A stretch of DNA of 16,837 bases from JBBQWS01 sp038210415. GTDB lineage: Bacteria; Actinomycetota; Actinomycetes; Prado026. The stretch is taken from contig JBBQWS010000062.1 of assembly GCA_038210415.1 (NCBI GenBank), positions 1-16,837 on the forward strand, written 5' to 3'. Positions 14,016 through 16,837 of this stretch are shown here, one piece after another; the first letter of the stretch is position 1; each line of letters starts with the position of its first letter. The notes beneath the pieces were generated by a model. The model was not told where the DNA came from. It did no database searches and saw nothing but the letters and a program-made list of their open reading frames with translations. The translations under genes and the position numbers were made by a program.

Positions 14016-15787
14016 GCCGGGCGCAGGTCGTCGTGCTCGACGCGACTCCGGAGCCCGCGCCACTGCGCCGCACGTTGACCCTGGCTCTGCCGGCCGCTGG
14101 TCGGCTCTTCGGGGCCTCGTTGCTCGGTGCCGCCGCTGTCGGCGCGGGGGTCGGGCTGCTCGCCACGTCGGCCTGGCTGATCTCGCGAGCCGCGCAGCAC
14201 CCGTCCGTTCAGGTGCTCGCCGTCGCGGTGGTCGGGGTGCGGTTCTTCGGGCTGTCGCGCGGACTGTTCCGGTACGCCGAGAGGTTGGTCGGCCACGATG
14301 CCGCGTTCCGGGTGCTCGCAGACCTGCGGGTCGCCGTCTACTCGGGGCTGGAGCGGCTGGCCCCGGCGGGGCTCCCGGCGTTCCGCTCCGGCGACCTGCT
14401 GGCCCGGCTGGTCGACGACGTCGACGTGCTGCAGGACCTCATGCTCCGGGTGCTCCCGGCGTACCTCATCGCGTTCCTCGTCGGCGCCGGGGTGGTCGGG
14501 TTCACGACGTGGTTGCTGCCCTCGGCGGGTCTGTTGCTGGGGTTGCTGCTGCTGCTCGCGGCGCTCGTGGTGCCGGCGTTGAGCAGATGGCTGACCCGGC
14601 GTTCGGAGAGCCGGGTGGCGCAGCTGCGGGGTGACCTCGCGTCGTCCGTGGTCGACCTGCTGCGCGGCGCCCCGGACCTCGTCGCGTACGGCGCAGCCCC
14701 TTCGCAGCTGGCCACCGTCGTTGCGTACGACGCCGCCCTGACCCGTACGGCGGCTGCGTCTGCGCGGACGGCCGGGGTCGGCGTCGGCCTCGGAGGGCTG
14801 CTGAGCGGGGTGGCCGTGGTGGGGGCACTGGCTCTGGGGATCCCGGCGGTGCGGTCGGGGCGACTCGACGGTGTGCTGCTCGCCGTGGTCGTTCTGATCC
14901 CACTGGCCGCGTTCGAGGCGGTGGCCGGACTCCCGGCGGCTGGGCAGGCGCTGGAGCGGGTGCGTCGTTCGGCGGCCCGGATCTTCGACGTCCTCGACCG
15001 GCCGGTGCCGGTCGCCGATCGTGCCCAGCCGGTGTCGATCAAGCGTGCTGCAGGGACCCTGTCGGTGCGCGGGCTCACGGCTCGCTGGCCGGGGGCCGAG
15101 GGGCTCGCCCTGCGCGGGATCGACCTCGAGCTGAGGCCAGGCCAGCGGGTCGCGGTGGTAGGTGCGAGCGGATCGGGAAAGTCGACGCTCGCGGCGGTAC
15201 TGCTGCGGTTCCTGCCCTACGAGTCGGGGTCGGTCTCGCTCGGTGGGGTGGAGCTCGACAGCGTCGACGGCGACCGGCTCCGCACCGTCATCGGCTTGGC
15301 GGCGCAGGACGCACACGTCTTCGACACGACGTTGGCCGAGAACCTGCGGCTGGCCCGGCGCCAAGCCTCGGACGACGACCTGCGCGCGGCGCTGGCCCGG
15401 GCCCGGCTGCTCGAGTTCGTCGACTCCCTGCCGGCGGGGCTCGAGACGGAGGTCGGCGAGTTCGGCGCGTCGCTGAGCGGAGGGCAGCGGCAGCGTCTCG
15501 AGATCGCCCGCGCGCTGCTGGCCGACTTCCCCATCCTGATCCTCGACGAGCCGGCGGAGCACCTGGACACCGCGACCGGCGACGAGCTCACCGCTGATCT
15601 GCTCGACCTAACCCGCGGACGCACGACCCTCGTGATCACGCACCGGCTGGCCGGGATCGAGGAGGTCGACGAGATCCTGCTGCTCGACGCAGGCACCGTC
15701 CTCGAGCGGGGTACCCATGCCGAGCTTCTGGCGCTGGGCGGTCGCTATGCCGCCGTCTGGGCCGCGGAGCGAGCCTCGGACGGCTGA
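14012..15787 (+). CDS. cydC: CydDC exporter ATP-binding/permease subunit CydC
   Basis: This 591-aa protein is the partner half of CydDC. The exporter domain (about 20-330) contains SAWLISRAAQHPSVQVLAVA and FFGLSRGLFRYAERLVGHDA, hallmarks of CydC. The ATPase domain has Walker A GASGSGKST (384-392), signature LSGGQRQ (488-494) and Walker B ILILDEP (Asp 512, Glu 513), followed by TTLVITHRLAGIEEVDEI with the H-loop His. The canonical signature here, against LSAGERQ in CydD, shows mild asymmetry between the two sites. GTG 14012 overlaps the cydD stop as GTGA, so the two subunits are probably made in a fixed ratio. It is the last gene of the cyd operon and is followed by a weak hairpin. Confidence 0.95.
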   Translation: MSRAQVVVLDATPEPAPLRRTLTLALPAAGRLFGASLLGAAAVGAGVGLLATSAWLISRAAQHPSVQVLAVAVVGVRFFGLSRGLFRYAERLVGHDAAFRVLADLRVAVYSGLERLAPAGLPAFRSGDLLARLVDDVDVLQDLMLRVLPAYLIAFLVGAGVVGFTTWLLPSAGLLLGLLLLLAALVVPALSRWLTRRSESRVAQLRGDLASSVVDLLRGAPDLVAYGAAPSQLATVVAYDAALTRTAAASARTAGVGVGLGGLLSGVAVVGALALGIPAVRSGRLDGVLLAVVVLIPLAAFEAVAGLPAAGQALERVRRSAARIFDVLDRPVPVADRAQPVSIKRAAGTLSVRGLTARWPGAEGLALRGIDLELRPGQRVAVVGASGSGKSTLAAVLLRFLPYESGSVSLGGVELDSVDGDRLRTVIGLAAQDAHVFDTTLAENLRLARRQASDDDLRAALARARLLEFVDSLPAGLETEVGEFGASLSGGQRQRLEIARALLADFPILILDEPAEHLDTATGDELTADLLDLTRGRTTLVITHRLAGIEEVDEILLLDAGTVLERGTHAELLALGGRYAAVWAAERASDG

Positions 15788-15812
15788 GCGCTGGGGCCGT
15801 TTGGCAGGTTCA

Positions 15813-15839
15813 CGACAGGGCATGAGATGTCTCCTGTCG
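15813..15839 (+). terminator. Candidate hairpin after cydC
   Basis: CGACAGG (15813-15819) and CCTGTCG (15833-15839) form a perfect 7-bp stem with a 13-base loop, 25 bases after the cydC stop. It may end the cyd transcript, though the stem is short and no T-run follows. It could instead be an operator for the lipoprotein gene that starts 51 bases downstream. Confidence 0.35.
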
Positions 15840-15890
15840 GACGGTGGATAACTCGGAGCGCGCACCCAGCAGCGCGAAGGATTGTTGCCC

Positions 15891-16460
15891 ATGGGGTTCT
15901 CTTCTTGCTGGTCGGCATTACCTCGTTGGGGCGCGCTCACTACCGGCGCAGTCATCCTGGTTGCCGCGTGCAGCCCGTCGGGCCCAGGTCCGTCGACAGT
16001 GCTCCGGTCGTCGCACGGCGCGGACGGTGTCGTCAGTGCGTCGCCCTCCGCCTCCCCGTCGCGGTCCCTGTCCCGGGAGGACGAGGTAGTGGACGTGGTG
16101 CGGAGGTTCTTCGCCGCCCTCGACAGAGCCGTGTCCACGGGCGACACCGCGGCCGCCGCCGCGCTCATGCACCCGTCCTGCAGCTGCCGCGAGGTCCTTG
16201 CGTCCGTGCACAAGGAGTTTGCGAACGGGGGGCGCACCGTGGGCGCGCACTGGACCGTCTCGGAGTTGAAGTTCTTCGCCTTCGACGGCGCTAGGGCGTT
16301 GGTTCACGCGCGCCACGGTGTCACTGCCTACCGCGCGGTCGCGGCCAACGGATCGGTCGTGCATTCCTACGGCGCTCACTTGGACCTGGTGGACGTGAGC
16401 CTTCTCCGCCTCGATGGCGAATGGAAGGTGGCTGAACTGCTGAGGATCGTGAAGCATTGA
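15891..16460 (+). CDS. Lipoprotein of unknown function, NTF2-like shape
   Basis: This 189-aa protein has a lipoprotein signal peptide with hydrophobic core GALTTGAVILVAAC; the lipobox is VAAC with Cys 27. A Ser/Pro-rich linker follows to about residue 60. The domain has an N-terminal helix (DEVVDVVRRFFAALDRAVST), GDTAAAAALMHPSCSCRE with a CxC pair, and alternating beta-like segments ending GEWKVAELLRIV. This order resembles NTF2/SnoaL-like folds and, from memory, actinobacterial lipoproteins of the DUF6318 kind, but I am not certain. I chose ATG 15891 because GAAGGA (15876-15881) lies nine bases upstream; TTG 15882 is an alternative. The stop overlaps the next gene by 4 bp (TTGA), so the two are probably coupled. 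Confidence 0.8.
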   Translation: MGFSSCWSALPRWGALTTGAVILVAACSPSGPGPSTVLRSSHGADGVVSASPSASPSRSLSREDEVVDVVRRFFAALDRAVSTGDTAAAAALMHPSCSCREVLASVHKEFANGGRTVGAHWTVSELKFFAFDGARALVHARHGVTAYRAVAANGSVVHSYGAHLDLVDVSLLRLDGEWKVAELLRIVKH

Positions 16461-16837
16461 AGCGGCGCATTGGAGCATTGGGATTGGTCCTGCTGGTCGT
16501 GGCATTCGCGTCCACGATGTTTGGTGTCGACCGCCAGGCACTCGCCGCGGCATGCGGCGACTTCTGTGGTGTCAATGGCGACGGCGAAGGGGGGTCCTAC
16601 GTCGGATCGTTGCTACTTCCTCCGTCAACGGTTGGCCTCGAACCCGGCTTCCGAACTGAGGCCGCGAAATGCGTTGGCTGTGCATGGAATCTCAGCCCGG
16701 CGTGCCGCACCGGTACGCCGGACCCCGAGCTGCTTTGCGTCAACGCGACGGCGAGTTGTCCCGCGCCGGCATTGTTGATGACGATCTGGTTGCAGCGACC
16801 ACTCGATCCAACGACGCGCCGGGTTGGCTCGTTCTGT
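16457..16837 (+). CDS. Cysteine-rich secreted protein, 3' end beyond window
   Basis: A TTG start overlaps the lipoprotein stop (TTGA) and the frame stays open to the last base, giving 127 residues. The signal peptide has MKRR, then a hydrophobic stretch (5-23), with probable cleavage near AAA at 30-32. The mature part has eight cysteines so far (33, 37, 72, 75, 83, 94, 101, 127), including CGDFC and KCVGCAWNLSPAC. This motif recalls, from memory, exported hypothetical proteins of Streptomyces and relatives with a CxW-LSPAC core; no function is known to me. The TTG start is unusual but is the only start near the signal peptide. The product is probably exported and may work with the upstream lipoprotein. 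Confidence 0.65.
   Translation, partial: MKRRIGALGLVLLVVAFASTMFGVDRQALAAACGDFCGVNGDGEGGSYVGSLLLPPSTVGLEPGFRTEAAKCVGCAWNLSPACRTGTPDPELLCVNATASCPAPALLMTIWLQRPLDPTTRRVGSFC

Noticed and set aside
11886..15562. Very long open frames on the minus strand (725 and 880 codons) opposite cydB, cydD and cydC
   Set aside because: They lie antisense to clear cyd genes, are rich in Arg, Gln, His, Pro and Gly, and show no domain; this is the usual shadow effect in high-GC DNA.
15843..15851. DnaA-box-like GGTGGATAA upstream of the lipoprotein gene
   Set aside because: A single site with one mismatch and no neighbours; expected by chance.
1..16837. tRNA or rRNA genes, CRISPR arrays, insertion sequences
   Set aside because: I found no repeat-spacer pattern, transposase-like protein or tRNA-like fold on either strand by eye.

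Overview
The window is high-GC DNA from an actinomycete (Actinomycetota). The gene order rpsF-ssb-rpsR-rplI followed by dnaB, the close match of the DnaB and phenylalanine aminotransferase proteins to actinobacterial versions, the TANNNT leaderless-type promoters and the many GTG/TTG starts all point there. I cannot fix the genus. Separate cydD and cydC genes argue against Streptomyces, where the two are usually fused.

Layout, left to right. (1) 1-1658: ribosomal protein/replication operon rpsF-ssb-rpsR-rplI. Its leader folds so that the rpsF Shine-Dalgarno is paired, as expected for an S6:S18 autoregulatory element, and it ends in a strong hairpin. (2) 1843-2582: a small accessory pair in the rplI-dnaB gap: a secreted, six-cysteine, hydrophobic protein overlapping a 63-aa two-helix membrane protein. 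(3) 2583-4280: a leader with a cluster of DnaA-box-like 9-mers, then the replicative helicase gene dnaB. (4) 8480-4456, minus strand: five tightly packed genes: TasA/camelysin-like secreted protein, SipW-type (Ser/His) signal peptidase, LamG-domain protein with a matching SipW-type leader, MarR regulator, and secreted NodB-like polysaccharide deacetylase. (5) 8655-9725: aromatic/phenylalanine aminotransferase gene pat, apparently leaderless. (6) 9789-15787: cytochrome bd oxidase genes cydA-cydB-cydD-cydC, with a DosR/DevR-like box upstream of cydA. (7) 15891 to the window edge: a lipoprotein gene overlapping a cysteine-rich secreted protein gene that runs off the end.

How the parts work together. 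Region 1 supplies ribosomal proteins and single-strand binding protein next to the helicase gene. Region 4 reads as a self-contained cell-surface system: a dedicated signal peptidase, two substrates carrying the same leader signature, a regulator and a wall- or polysaccharide-modifying enzyme. It is the best candidate here for a poorly described system. Region 6 is a complete low-oxygen respiratory module: oxidase subunits plus the CydDC exporter needed for its assembly. Regions 2 and 7 are each overlapping pairs with an exported cysteine-containing product and no assigned function.
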